Shown here: one piece after another, positions 1 through 6,627 of the stretch
Numbering within the stretch: position 1 is the stretch's first letter
Layout: the number at the start of each line of letters is the position of its first letter
Assembly: GCA_002746425.1 (NCBI GenBank)
Contig: NVXB01000060.1
Location: forward strand, 13,056 to 22,900
DNA from: Hyphomicrobiales bacterium
Lineage (GTDB): Bacteria; Pseudomonadota; Alphaproteobacteria; Rhizobiales; GCA-2746425
Length of the DNA stretch: 9,845 nt
Reading direction: 5' to 3'
Program-made: the position numbers and the translations under genes
Notes under the pieces: model-generated
Seen by the model: the letters and a program-made list of their open reading frames with translations, nothing else
Databases searched by the model: none
What the model was told of the DNA's origin: nothing

Positions 1-300
1 GGGCTGCCAATCTTCAAGGATTATGACCCCGAAGCGCTGCTGCTGACCGCATCATCGGTTGCGGGCAAATTGCAGGGCGAAGATGGCTTGCATGATGTGC
101 TGGATATCATCGCCGTGAGCCTGCCAAAACGCCTGTATGATACGGCCTATGCTTTGATGGTGGATGTTGCCGCCGCAGATGGCACATTGGAGCGCGAGGA
201 AGTGCGGGTGCTGCAAATGCTGCGTAACCGGCTTAGCCTCGATCGGTTGACCGTTGCTGCCATTGAGCGCAGTGCGATCGCCCGGTTCCGCCAAGCGTAA
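1..300 (+). CDS. TerB-like (tellurite resistance TerB family) protein, 3' part only
   Basis: The reading frame is open from base 1 and ends with TAA at 298-300, giving 99 C-terminal residues; the start lies left of the window. The visible part is helical and soluble-looking. It carries a TerB-type acidic motif, VAAADGTLEREEVRVLQ (about residues 56-72), which resembles the metal-binding helix-turn of TerB domains (aspartate/glutamate-rich, followed by a leucine-rich helix and LSLD). TerB-like proteins are cytoplasmic and are linked to tellurite or general stress responses. Their molecular role is poorly defined, so the name does not prove tellurite resistance. No other ter genes are visible. 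The gene converges on the deoR-family gene with only 6 bp between the stop codons. The family call is moderately sure and the function is unknown. Confidence 0.72.
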   Translation, partial: GLPIFKDYDPEALLLTASSVAGKLQGEDGLHDVLDIIAVSLPKRLYDTAYALMVDVAAADGTLEREEVRVLQMLRNRLSLDRLTVAAIERSAIARFRQA

Positions 301-314
301 GCTGAATTACGCTT
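293..314. terminator. Hairpin shared by two convergent gene ends
   Basis: AAGCGTAA (293-300) and TTACGCTT (307-314) are a perfect 8-bp inverted repeat around a 6-nt loop. The stop codon of each convergent gene sits at the inner end of one arm. The position suits a bidirectional terminator, but neither side is followed by a clear T-tract, so function as an intrinsic terminator is only inferred. Confidence 0.35.
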
Positions 315-1074
315 CAGATATTTCCAGAACAACATCGTTTTCTTCGCAGAGATCGATGATGTTTTGCGGCGGCTTGCGGTCGGTGACAAAAATATCCAGA
401 TTGGCCAAATTGCCGACAATCGCAGGCGCGCGTCGGGATAGCTTCATGGAATCCGCCACCAGTATTTTCTTTCGTGCCTGACCAAGAATGGCGCGGGTGA
501 CCAACACTTCGCGGTGGTCGAAATCCAGCAGAGCGCCATCCTCATCAATGGCTGAAATGCCGATGATGGCATAATCGACCTTAAAACCGCGGATCATTTC
601 AACGGCGCTTGCCCCAACAATACCGCCATCAGATTTGCGCACAATGCCGCCGGCCACCAGCACTTCGATATCGCTGGCATCGCTTAAGGTGTTTGCAACA
701 TTCAAATTGTTGGTGATGACAAACAGGCCGCGATGGCGTTTCAGCTCTTGCGCCACCAGCTCAGTTGTCGTGCCAATATTTAGAATGAGCGATGAATCAT
801 CGCCGATAAACGCCGCCGTATGTCGCGCGATGGATTGCTTGGCATCGGCCGCCATATTGCGCCGTGAAAGATAAGCAATATTGCTAACAGTGGATGGATA
901 GATCGCGCCGCCATGAACACGCTGCAACAGTTGCAACCCGCATAAATCATTCAGATCTTTTCGGATTGTTTGCGGGCTGACGCTGAAATGCTGCGAAAGG
1001 TTTTCGACATCCACATTGCCGTTTTGCCGCGCTATTTCAATGATTTCGCTTTGTCGGGGATGAAGAGGCGGCAT
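307..1074 (-). CDS. DeoR/GlpR-family transcriptional regulator
   Basis: This 255-aa protein matches the usual length of DeoR-family repressors (about 250 aa). The N-terminus holds the DeoR winged helix-turn-helix (about residues 6-57), with recognition region VENLSQHFSVSPQTIRKDL and the family hallmark RVHGGA at 52-57. The C-terminal DeoRC sensor domain (about 75-235) has the phosphosugar-binding GTTT at 101-104, FVITNN at 118-123, DGALLDFD at 179-186 and LVADSMKL at 205-212. These are closest to the GlpR branch, which senses phosphorylated sugars or glycerol-3-phosphate. The ATG at 1074 directly precedes the HTH and has a purine-rich stretch (AGAAAG) upstream. The gene is divergent from nagA, so control of nagA by an amino-sugar phosphate is a reasonable inference. 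No glp genes are visible. The family is certain; the regulon and effector are not. Confidence 0.93.
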   Translation of the reverse strand: MPPLHPRQSEIIEIARQNGNVDVENLSQHFSVSPQTIRKDLNDLCGLQLLQRVHGGAIYPSTVSNIAYLSRRNMAADAKQSIARHTAAFIGDDSSLILNIGTTTELVAQELKRHRGLFVITNNLNVANTLSDASDIEVLVAGGIVRKSDGGIVGASAVEMIRGFKVDYAIIGISAIDEDGALLDFDHREVLVTRAILGQARKKILVADSMKLSRRAPAIVGNLANLDIFVTDRKPPQNIIDLCEENDVVLEISEA

Positions 1075-1096
1075 TTAACAGCTTTCTAAACGGGAC

Positions 1097-1124
1097 TTGG
1101 GCAATAAATCTATCGTGTTATAAA
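1097..1124 (+). promoter_or_regulatory. Possible sigma-70 type promoter for nagA
   Basis: TTGGGC (1097-1102) and TATAAA (1119-1124) are separated by 16 bp on the + strand, upstream of nagA. The -10 is good and the -35 is poor (three of six bases). The same TA-rich box could serve as a -10 for the divergent regulator gene on the other strand. This is a weak prediction from sequence alone. Confidence 0.3.
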
Positions 1125-1126
1125 GC

Positions 1127-1150
1127 TCGTGCAGAAAATGATGCACAAAA
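1127..1150. promoter_or_regulatory. Candidate operator: two 12-bp direct repeats
   Basis: Read on the - strand, TTTTGTGCATCA (1150-1139) is followed directly by TTTTCTGCACGA (1138-1127); 9 of 12 positions are identical. The same stretch also contains the inverted pair GTGCA (1129-1133) and TGCAC (1142-1146). It lies just downstream of the candidate promoter in the nagA direction, between the divergent regulator and nagA. That is where a DeoR-type repressor would be expected to bind. The assignment is an inference from repeat and position only. Confidence 0.3.
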
Positions 1151-1218
1151 GCCTTTCAGGCGATTGCCGAATGGGTCACTGTTGATATGCGACTATGCAA
1201 CATAGGTACAGAGAAAAT

Positions 1219-2364
1219 ATGCGTCAGGGTTTGACAGGTGTTCCTATTTTCGATGGCTTTGTCTGGCACAAAGACGCTGTTTTGTGGATTGAGAATGGCC
1301 ACGTTGTGGCGATTGAACCTGCCACGGGCCTTTCTGATGCGGATGAAATCATTCAACTCAAGCGCGGGTTTTTATGCCCTGGACTAGTCGATTTGCAGGT
1401 GAATGGCGGCGGCGGGGTGCTCTTCAACTCCGCGCCAACGCTTGCCACGATAGAGCGCATTTGCGCGGCGCATAACAGCCTTGGCACGACATCCATTTTG
1501 CCCACGCTGATTACCGATGACATTGCCGTATTAGATGCCGCCCTTATTGCCGCCAAAGCCGCAACGGCGCTTCCCTCCTGTGCTGGCTTGCATTTGGAAG
1601 GGCCGCATCTTGCGCTCAGCCGAAAGGGCACCCATGAAGGCTCTTTCATCAGGGCGATGACGCCAGCCGACAAACAAAAGCTGTTAAGCGCCGCAAAAAC
1701 ACTGCCCGTGTTAAAAGTGACCTTGGCACCGGAATCTGTTGAATTGGCGGATGTTGCGGAGCTTTGCGCGGCAGGACTTCATATCAGCCTGGGGCATAGT
1801 GATACCAGCTATGAAACAGCCATGGCCTATGCAGCGGCGGGTGCAAGCTTAGTAACGCATCTGTTTAATGCGATGAGCCAGTTTGGTAGCCGCGAGCCGG
1901 GGCTTGTCGGCGCTGCATTGAACAACGAAGCCTTGTCCGTTGGGCTGATTGCCGATGGTTTTCATGTCGATCCTGCTACCATTAAAGTTGCTTTGCGGGG
2001 TAAGAGGGGGCCGGGTAAAATTTTCCTCGTCAGTGATGCCATGAGCACGGTTGGCAGTGATATTCGCTCCTTTGTTCTTAATGGTCGCACCATAACCCGG
2101 CATGGATCAAGACTAACGCTGGACGATGGCACGCTGGCCGGGGCGGATATCAGCCTGTTGGATGCGGTAAAATACATGCACCAGACCGTTGGTATCTCTC
2201 TTGAGCAAGCGCTGCAAATGGGCAGTCTGTTTCCCGCGCAGGCAATAAAACAGAGCCATATCGGGCAATTGACCGATGCTGCCGCCGCCAACATCATTCA
2301 TCTAAGTGATGATTTAACCCTGTTTAGAACCTGGGTAAATGGCGAAACTGTGCATACTGCGTAA
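1219..2364 (+). CDS. nagA: N-acetylglucosamine-6-phosphate deacetylase
   Basis: NagA hydrolyses N-acetylglucosamine-6-phosphate to glucosamine-6-phosphate and acetate in the cytoplasm, a step in chitin/peptidoglycan amino-sugar breakdown and cell-wall recycling. The chosen ATG (1219) gives 381 aa, against 382 in E. coli, and has GAGAAA just upstream. An in-frame ATG at 1195 would add 8 residues but has no visible ribosome site. In 381-aa numbering, the amidohydrolase barrel motifs are: DLQVNGGGG (from about 58), the E. coli-like form lacking the HxH metal pair; HLEGPH with metal-ligand E127; LGHSDT with H193; THLFNAM with H214; and LVSDAMS with catalytic D273. These match E131, H195, H216 and D273 of the E. 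coli enzyme. The gene ends with the normal small beta domain. A GlpR-type regulator is divergent. No nagB or sugar transporter lies within the window. Confidence 0.96.
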   Translation: MRQGLTGVPIFDGFVWHKDAVLWIENGHVVAIEPATGLSDADEIIQLKRGFLCPGLVDLQVNGGGGVLFNSAPTLATIERICAAHNSLGTTSILPTLITDDIAVLDAALIAAKAATALPSCAGLHLEGPHLALSRKGTHEGSFIRAMTPADKQKLLSAAKTLPVLKVTLAPESVELADVAELCAAGLHISLGHSDTSYETAMAYAAAGASLVTHLFNAMSQFGSREPGLVGAALNNEALSVGLIADGFHVDPATIKVALRGKRGPGKIFLVSDAMSTVGSDIRSFVLNGRTITRHGSRLTLDDGTLAGADISLLDAVKYMHQTVGISLEQALQMGSLFPAQAIKQSHIGQLTDAAAANIIHLSDDLTLFRTWVNGETVHTA

Positions 2365-2383
2365 AAAGGCCTGCACTGGAATT

Positions 2384-2403
2384 AGCCCTTAAATTAAAGG
2401 GCT
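2384..2403 (+). terminator. Hairpin downstream of nagA
   Basis: AGCCCTT (2384-2390) and AAGGGCT (2397-2403) form a perfect 7-bp stem with a 6-nt AT-only loop. It starts 20 bp after the nagA stop and is followed by T-rich TGTCTTGTCTTGTCTT. It could end or attenuate nagA transcription before the next gene. The trailing sequence is interrupted by G and C, so it is not a classical U-tract. Confidence 0.45.
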
Positions 2404-2419
2404 TGTCTTGTCTTGTCTT
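2402..2419 (+). repeat. Short pentanucleotide tandem repeat (CTTGT)
   Basis: CTTGT is repeated three times in a row (2402-2416) followed by a partial unit CTT (2417-2419). It directly abuts the hairpin after nagA and lies about 30 bp before the abrB-family start. With so few units it may simply be chance low complexity. Confidence 0.5.
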
Positions 2420-2447
2420 AGCGACGCCAGCATGTGAAAAGCGCAGG

Positions 2448-3527
2448 ATGAAATTGCAGCAATCAGATCACAAAGCTTTTCTAAAATTCCGGGATGCCAT
2501 ACCCACGCTCACAACTCTTATCATAGGTAGTTTGGGCGCGCTGTTGATGGGGTTGGCTGGCGGGCCGGTGCCTTTTTTAACCGGGCCAGCATTGGCCATA
2601 ACACTGGTGGGTTTGGTTGGCGTAAAGGTCCAAATTCCCGTTCTTCTACGGGACATATGCTTCATCATCATTGGCATCAGTATGGGGGCGGGCATCACGC
2701 CAGAAGTCCTTCAATCCGCCAAGCAATGGCCTTTGAGCTTCTTCGTCCTGACCATTGTGGTCATTTTAATTGTCGCGATTGGCCGACGAGCTTTGGCGGC
2801 TATCTGGAAATATGATGCCATGACGGCGCTCCTAGCGGTCATACCCGGCCATCTCAGCTATGTGCTTGGCCTGTCCTCTGATACGCGCGGCGATTTATCG
2901 ACCATCAGCATCGTGCAGAGTATCCGCATATTGGCGCTAACGCTTATTGTGCCAATTGTGGTCGTGGCTTTTGGCCTTGAAAGCACCGCAATAAGCCAGC
3001 CCACATTACCCATGCCAACCACGGAATTTATCGCCGTTATAGCCTTTTCCGCCGTCATGGGCTGGTTTCTGAACCGGCTACGCTTGCCCGCAGCCTATCT
3101 GATTGCCGGTCTGGTGTGCTCGATCCTTGGGCATATAACTGGAGCTGTGGCAGGGCCCGTCATCAACTATGTTGCAACGCCAGCTTTTGTTGTTCTTGGG
3201 TGTTTGATTGGCACGCGTTTTAGCGGTGTAAGCTGGCCCCAATTTCGTAACGCACTGGGCGCAGGCCTGATGGCGACTTTCATTGGGGTGGTCATGGCCG
3301 CGATTGGCGCCGTGATTGTATCCAGCCTGACAGACCTTCCGCTCAATCAACTCCTGATCGCCTTTTCCCCGGGCGGCGTTGAAACCATGTCGGCCATGTC
3401 GATTTCAATGGGTGTAGATTCAACATTTGTCGCGGCCCATCATGTGGCCCGACTGTTGATCCTGACGTTTTTGGCACCGTTTTTGCTAAAATCTGCCCAA
3501 AAGACGAAACTCGTCAAACAAGCTTAG
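2448..3527 (+). CDS. AbrB-family integral membrane protein (putative transporter/regulator)
   Basis: From ATG 2448 the protein is 359 aa and strongly hydrophobic, with roughly nine to ten membrane segments separated by short loops. The internal duplication typical of the AbrB family (once named after 'ammonia monooxygenase' by mis-annotation, and unrelated to the DNA-binding AbrB of Bacillus) is visible. The motif IPGHLSYVLGLSSDTRGDL near residue 132 is echoed by SPGGVETMSAMSISMGVDS near 307, each followed by a helix with an arginine (IRIL / ARLLIL). E. coli AbrB was linked to gene regulation, but the biochemical role of the family is unsettled and a transport function is only inferred. ATG 2448 has GAAAAG six bases upstream. 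A TTG at 2403 would add 15 residues, but it lies inside the hairpin/repeat and those residues look non-coding. The gene may be read from nagA or from its own promoter, and it converges on ccoS. Confidence 0.88.
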   Translation: MKLQQSDHKAFLKFRDAIPTLTTLIIGSLGALLMGLAGGPVPFLTGPALAITLVGLVGVKVQIPVLLRDICFIIIGISMGAGITPEVLQSAKQWPLSFFVLTIVVILIVAIGRRALAAIWKYDAMTALLAVIPGHLSYVLGLSSDTRGDLSTISIVQSIRILALTLIVPIVVVAFGLESTAISQPTLPMPTTEFIAVIAFSAVMGWFLNRLRLPAAYLIAGLVCSILGHITGAVAGPVINYVATPAFVVLGCLIGTRFSGVSWPQFRNALGAGLMATFIGVVMAAIGAVIVSSLTDLPLNQLLIAFSPGGVETMSAMSISMGVDSTFVAAHHVARLLILTFLAPFLLKSAQKTKLVKQA

Positions 3528-3537
3528 GGCAAGGCCC

Positions 3538-3696
3538 TCACGATAAAAGCTCATCATCCTCATCATCATTGAGAATGCGCGCTGCAGCGCCTTCCATGTC
3601 GTCATATTGGCCGTGTTTTAGGCTCCACAGAAATGCAATGAGGCCGAGGCCGCCAAGAAACAGGGCGATTGGAATGAGGATGATCAATTGGGTCAT
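3538..3696 (-). CDS. ccoS: cbb3-type cytochrome oxidase assembly protein CcoS
   Basis: This 52-aa protein is encoded from ATG 3696 to TGA 3538. It begins MTQLIILIPIALFLGGLGL, a single membrane helix of about residues 3-24. The CcoS signature follows: FLWSLKHGQYDDMEGAAARI (22-41; in the family, FxWAxxxGQYDDLExPAxRIL). The tail is very acidic (NDDEDDE). CcoS is a small inner-membrane factor needed for insertion of heme b and copper into the CcoN subunit of cbb3 oxidase. It is the last gene of the ccoGHIS block, 14 bp after the ccoI stop and 10 bp from the convergent abrB-family stop. The acidic tail comes from a GAT/GAG-rich run (about 3547-3571). No strong ribosome site is visible; GGA near the ccoI stop is about 12 bases away, so translation may be coupled to ccoI. 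Confidence 0.95.
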   Translation of the reverse strand: MTQLIILIPIALFLGGLGLIAFLWSLKHGQYDDMEGAAARILNDDEDDELLS

Positions 3697-3710
3697 GTGA
3701 GCGGTTGATC

Positions 3711-6065
3711 CTAGGCCTTGGCCTCGGTCTGGGCCGGTTTTCTGAAATGAATTTTGCGGATGGATTTCATCGAGAATTTGGGTGCGTTCAAGGTTAAGCG
3801 CAAGCTGTTGGCGACCACCAATATGGAGGATGTCGACATCGCTACTGCGGCCAATAGAGGCGTTACAAACCCGGCCATGGCCAGCGGAATGGCAACGGCG
3901 TTATAGGCCAGCGCCAGTGCGAAGTTTTGGCGCACAAGACGGTCGGTGCGGCGCGATATATCAAGCGCTGTGGTGATCGCGCCAAGACCTTTGCCGGTAA
4001 ACACCAAATCTGCTGCCAGCTGGCCAATGTCCGAGCCGCTGGAGGGTGCCATTGCTGCGTGTGCCGCTGCCAGAGCGGGGGCATCATTGATGCCATCACC
4101 GACAAAAAGAACTTTTTTGCCGCTGGTACCAAGAGCTTCAATATGCGCAATTTTCTGTTGCGGTGTGCAGTCGCTTATTGCTGTCTCAATGCCCAAACCC
4201 GCAGCCACATCATCAACAACACTGGCATGATCGCCAGATAGAATTTGTAGATCAAAGCCTTTGGCACGCAGGGCATTTATCACGCTTACAGCATCATCGC
4301 GCAGTGTGTCTTTGTAGAAGAAGCGCGCCAGTTTCTGTCCTTCAACGGCAAAGCTCATCACGCTGGAAACGCTTTTTTGCGACTTGTCATTTGATGACTG
4401 GCCTGCAATTTCGGCAACCCATTTGGTGCGGCCAAGTCGTATTTTTTGGCCAGCACTGACCGCTTCAATACCAAAACCTGGCACTTCATGAATATTGTCG
4501 AGCTTGGCATGAGTTTCAAAACTGTGCTGCAAATGTGCCGCTAGCGCTATGGCCGCTGGGTGGCTGGAGCGCTGGGCCAGGCTTGCAACCAGGCTCAGGG
4601 ACTTATCATCCAGTGCGGGGGTGTTTTGATCGAGAATTTGCGGGCGGCCCAATGTCAGCGTGCCGGTCTTATCAAAGACGATCGTGTCGATCTCATTGAG
4701 TTTTTCAAACGCTGCGCCGTCTTTCACCAGCACACCGGCTTCAAACATTTTGCCCGATGCCACAACATGCACAATGGGCACAGCCAGCCCAAGGGCGCAG
4801 GGGCAGGTGATGATGAGCGTGGTGATGGCGATATACAGGGATGACTGCCAGTCGCCGCTGTAAATCAGCCAGCCGATAAAGGTAATAAGGGCGATGGTGT
4901 GAACCGCAGGGGCATAAATTTCTGCCAGCCTGTCGGCCAAACGGCGGTATTTGGCTTTGCCTTGAGAGGCGTGGCTCATCAGTTCAACCACTTCGGCGAT
5001 GAAGGAGTTTTCCACCAGTTTTGTGACTTCAATTTCCAACGGGCCGGTGAGGTTCATCACGCCAGCTTGCAGCGCTTTGCCAGCATAGGCATGAACCGGC
5101 TCATTCTCGCCTGTTACAAGCGAGAAATCCATATCGCTATTGCCATCAACAATTGTGGCATCAAGGGGAATGCGCTCGCCAGCAGCGACCCGAACACGGT
5201 CCCCGACTTTAATCTCTCGCAAGGGCGTATAGGCGACACGGCCATCGCCTTGCAGCACATTGGCACCGCGCGGTGCCATGTTTTGCAGGCGGGCAATGGC
5301 ACCGCGTGCGCGTTCGCGCATATGGTGGTCAAGGGTGCGCCCTACGAGCAGGAAAAACAGCAAGGTAACAGCGGCGTCAAAATAGCTCTCAGTGCCGCCG
5401 GTTATGGCCTCAAACAGGCTCATGCCCAACGCCAGCACAATGGCCAGCGAAATGGGCACTTCCATGTTAAGGCGGCGCTTGCGCAGCGCTGCAATGGCGG
5501 CGCGGAAAAACGGTTGTCCGGCATAGGCCACGGCAGGCACCGCGATAACGCCGGAGATCAAGTGAAACAGCTGTGCGGTTTCTGCATCAGCCCCGGACCA
5601 TACCGAGATTGACAGCAGCATAATGTTGGCCGCGGCAAAGCCAGCGACGCCAAGCGCGGTCAGCAATTGCCTGCCAACCGGATCAGAGCGCTCATCATCT
5701 CCCAAATCAAAGAGCTTGGCTTCAAAGCCTAGATCTGCAAATGCGTCTTCTAACTTTGCCGCCCTCGTCAGGCTAGGGCCGTCGCCCTCCGTGCCTATCC
5801 CCAAATCCCACGAGATGGACACGCGCCTGGTCGAAAGATTGGCGCGCACGCGAGAGACGAAGGGTAGGCGGGAGAGACCTTTTTCCAACGTGCTGATACA
5901 GCTATGGCAATGCATGGCTGGCACGAGGAAATCAGTTTGTATCAGTCCGTTATCGGGCTGATGAGAAGCTGCGAGTATGTCGCTTGTACGCCGCGCAAAG
6001 GAGCCTTCCTTGCTGACATCATCAGCAATCTTTTCGGCAAGGTCCAATCCACCGCAACAAGCCAC
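3711..6065 (-). CDS. ccoI: Copper-exporting P1B-type ATPase CcoI/FixI
   Basis: This 784-aa heavy-metal P-type ATPase sits in the inner membrane. In known systems CcoI/FixI exports Cu(I) for assembly of the cbb3 oxidase, and loss of it blocks the oxidase without giving general copper sensitivity. Domains in order: a short N-terminal CC pair (residues 3-4); a heavy-metal-associated domain with MHCHSC (51-56); the actuator loop with TGENEP (318-323); the membrane metal site CPC (421-423); the phosphorylation motif DKTGT with D465; the nucleotide-domain HP (502-503); GDGINDAP (656-663); and the final membrane pair with YN (721-722) and MSTSS (743-747). CPC, YN and MSxSS together point to Cu(I). 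Eight membrane helices are expected. The start is GTG at 6065-6063, overlapping the TAG stop of ccoH by one base (TAGTG), which suggests translational coupling. All catalytic motifs are intact. Confidence 0.97.
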   Translation of the reverse strand: MACCGGLDLAEKIADDVSKEGSFARRTSDILAASHQPDNGLIQTDFLVPAMHCHSCISTLEKGLSRLPFVSRVRANLSTRRVSISWDLGIGTEGDGPSLTRAAKLEDAFADLGFEAKLFDLGDDERSDPVGRQLLTALGVAGFAAANIMLLSISVWSGADAETAQLFHLISGVIAVPAVAYAGQPFFRAAIAALRKRRLNMEVPISLAIVLALGMSLFEAITGGTESYFDAAVTLLFFLLVGRTLDHHMRERARGAIARLQNMAPRGANVLQGDGRVAYTPLREIKVGDRVRVAAGERIPLDATIVDGNSDMDFSLVTGENEPVHAYAGKALQAGVMNLTGPLEIEVTKLVENSFIAEVVELMSHASQGKAKYRRLADRLAEIYAPAVHTIALITFIGWLIYSGDWQSSLYIAITTLIITCPCALGLAVPIVHVVASGKMFEAGVLVKDGAAFEKLNEIDTIVFDKTGTLTLGRPQILDQNTPALDDKSLSLVASLAQRSSHPAAIALAAHLQHSFETHAKLDNIHEVPGFGIEAVSAGQKIRLGRTKWVAEIAGQSSNDKSQKSVSSVMSFAVEGQKLARFFYKDTLRDDAVSVINALRAKGFDLQILSGDHASVVDDVAAGLGIETAISDCTPQQKIAHIEALGTSGKKVLFVGDGINDAPALAAAHAAMAPSSGSDIGQLAADLVFTGKGLGAITTALDISRRTDRLVRQNFALALAYNAVAIPLAMAGFVTPLLAAVAMSTSSILVVANSLRLTLNAPKFSMKSIRKIHFRKPAQTEAKA

Positions 6066-6619
6066 TAGCGCACCTCAGTTCCATCTTTTGCGATGAAGAT
6101 ACGGTTTTCAAGGCGGTAGTTCTGCTCGCTTTGCTGCCCGGTCACAACCAACAGCCATGGGCCGGGTTCAAGCGTAATGTCAGCTTCATAGCGGCCAGGT
6201 GAAACCTGCGTCAGCGTCAGCGTTTGGTCATCCTGCTCATAGGCGGGGCGGCCCACTTTTACACTGACCACATCAAGCGAAACACCCAGCTGTTGGCCAT
6301 CATTGATGGTCAGTACAATCGCGCCGGTGCGATAACCCAATGCACTCGTCCAGCCCTGATCGCTCTGTTTTTGCAGAATATCCAGTTTGTCGTTGAAGCG
6401 CTGGCTGGCAACATAGCCGTTTTTGACCATCATGCCGGTCCATGTGCCGGTTGCCTTCATAGCCATGTAAAAGTTGACCGACATCACCACGCCAAAAAAC
6501 AGCGCCATAAGCCCAATAAAGTGCCATCCGGTAAATGGTTTTGCCACCGGAATTTGTTGGGTTGGACCTTGTAGGATTGGGTCACCTTGCTTTGATATGG
6601 CATCTATATGTGTTGGCAT
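6065..6619 (-). CDS. ccoH: FixH/CcoH family cbb3 oxidase assembly protein
   Basis: This 184-aa protein has a short polar N-terminus, one membrane helix (about residues 32-54, following KPFTGWHF) and a periplasmic beta-rich domain to the C-terminus. The FixH-family features are the KPFTGWHFIG-type lead into the helix, VMSVNFYMAM inside it, and GMMVKNGYVASQRFN just after. CcoH/FixH is an inner-membrane factor that associates with cbb3 oxidase subunits and is needed for stable assembly; it has no known catalytic motif. The ATG at 6619 lies 8 bp after the ccoG stop, with a weak GAGTGA ribosome site that overlaps that stop. The TAG stop overlaps the GTG start of ccoI by one base. The family call and operon position agree. 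Confidence 0.93.
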   Translation of the reverse strand: MPTHIDAISKQGDPILQGPTQQIPVAKPFTGWHFIGLMALFFGVVMSVNFYMAMKATGTWTGMMVKNGYVASQRFNDKLDILQKQSDQGWTSALGYRTGAIVLTINDGQQLGVSLDVVSVKVGRPAYEQDDQTLTLTQVSPGRYEADITLEPGPWLLVVTGQQSEQNYRLENRIFIAKDGTEVR

Positions 6620-6627
6620 AATTTCAC

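Noticed and set aside
1181..1205. TTGAT half-site near the nagA start as an FNR-type box
   Set aside because: The second half-site is missing, and the location next to the start codon does not suit activation.
1195..1218. Upstream ATG (1195) as the nagA start
   Set aside because: It has no ribosome site, and the added residues are unlike the family N-terminus; ATG 1219 gives a length and residue numbering that match E. coli NagA.
3526..3538. AGGGC-AAG-GCCCT as a terminator between the abrB-family gene and ccoS
   Set aside because: The stem has only 5 bp with a 3-nt loop and no T-tract on either side.
4899..5612. A long open frame (237 codons) on the + strand opposite ccoI
   Set aside because: It lies wholly within the well-supported ccoI gene. 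Its product has no recognisable domain and odd composition, and similar antisense openings are common opposite genes of this codon usage.
6224..6574. Open frame on the + strand opposite ccoH
   Set aside because: It is a shadow of ccoH, with no family features and no clear ribosome site.
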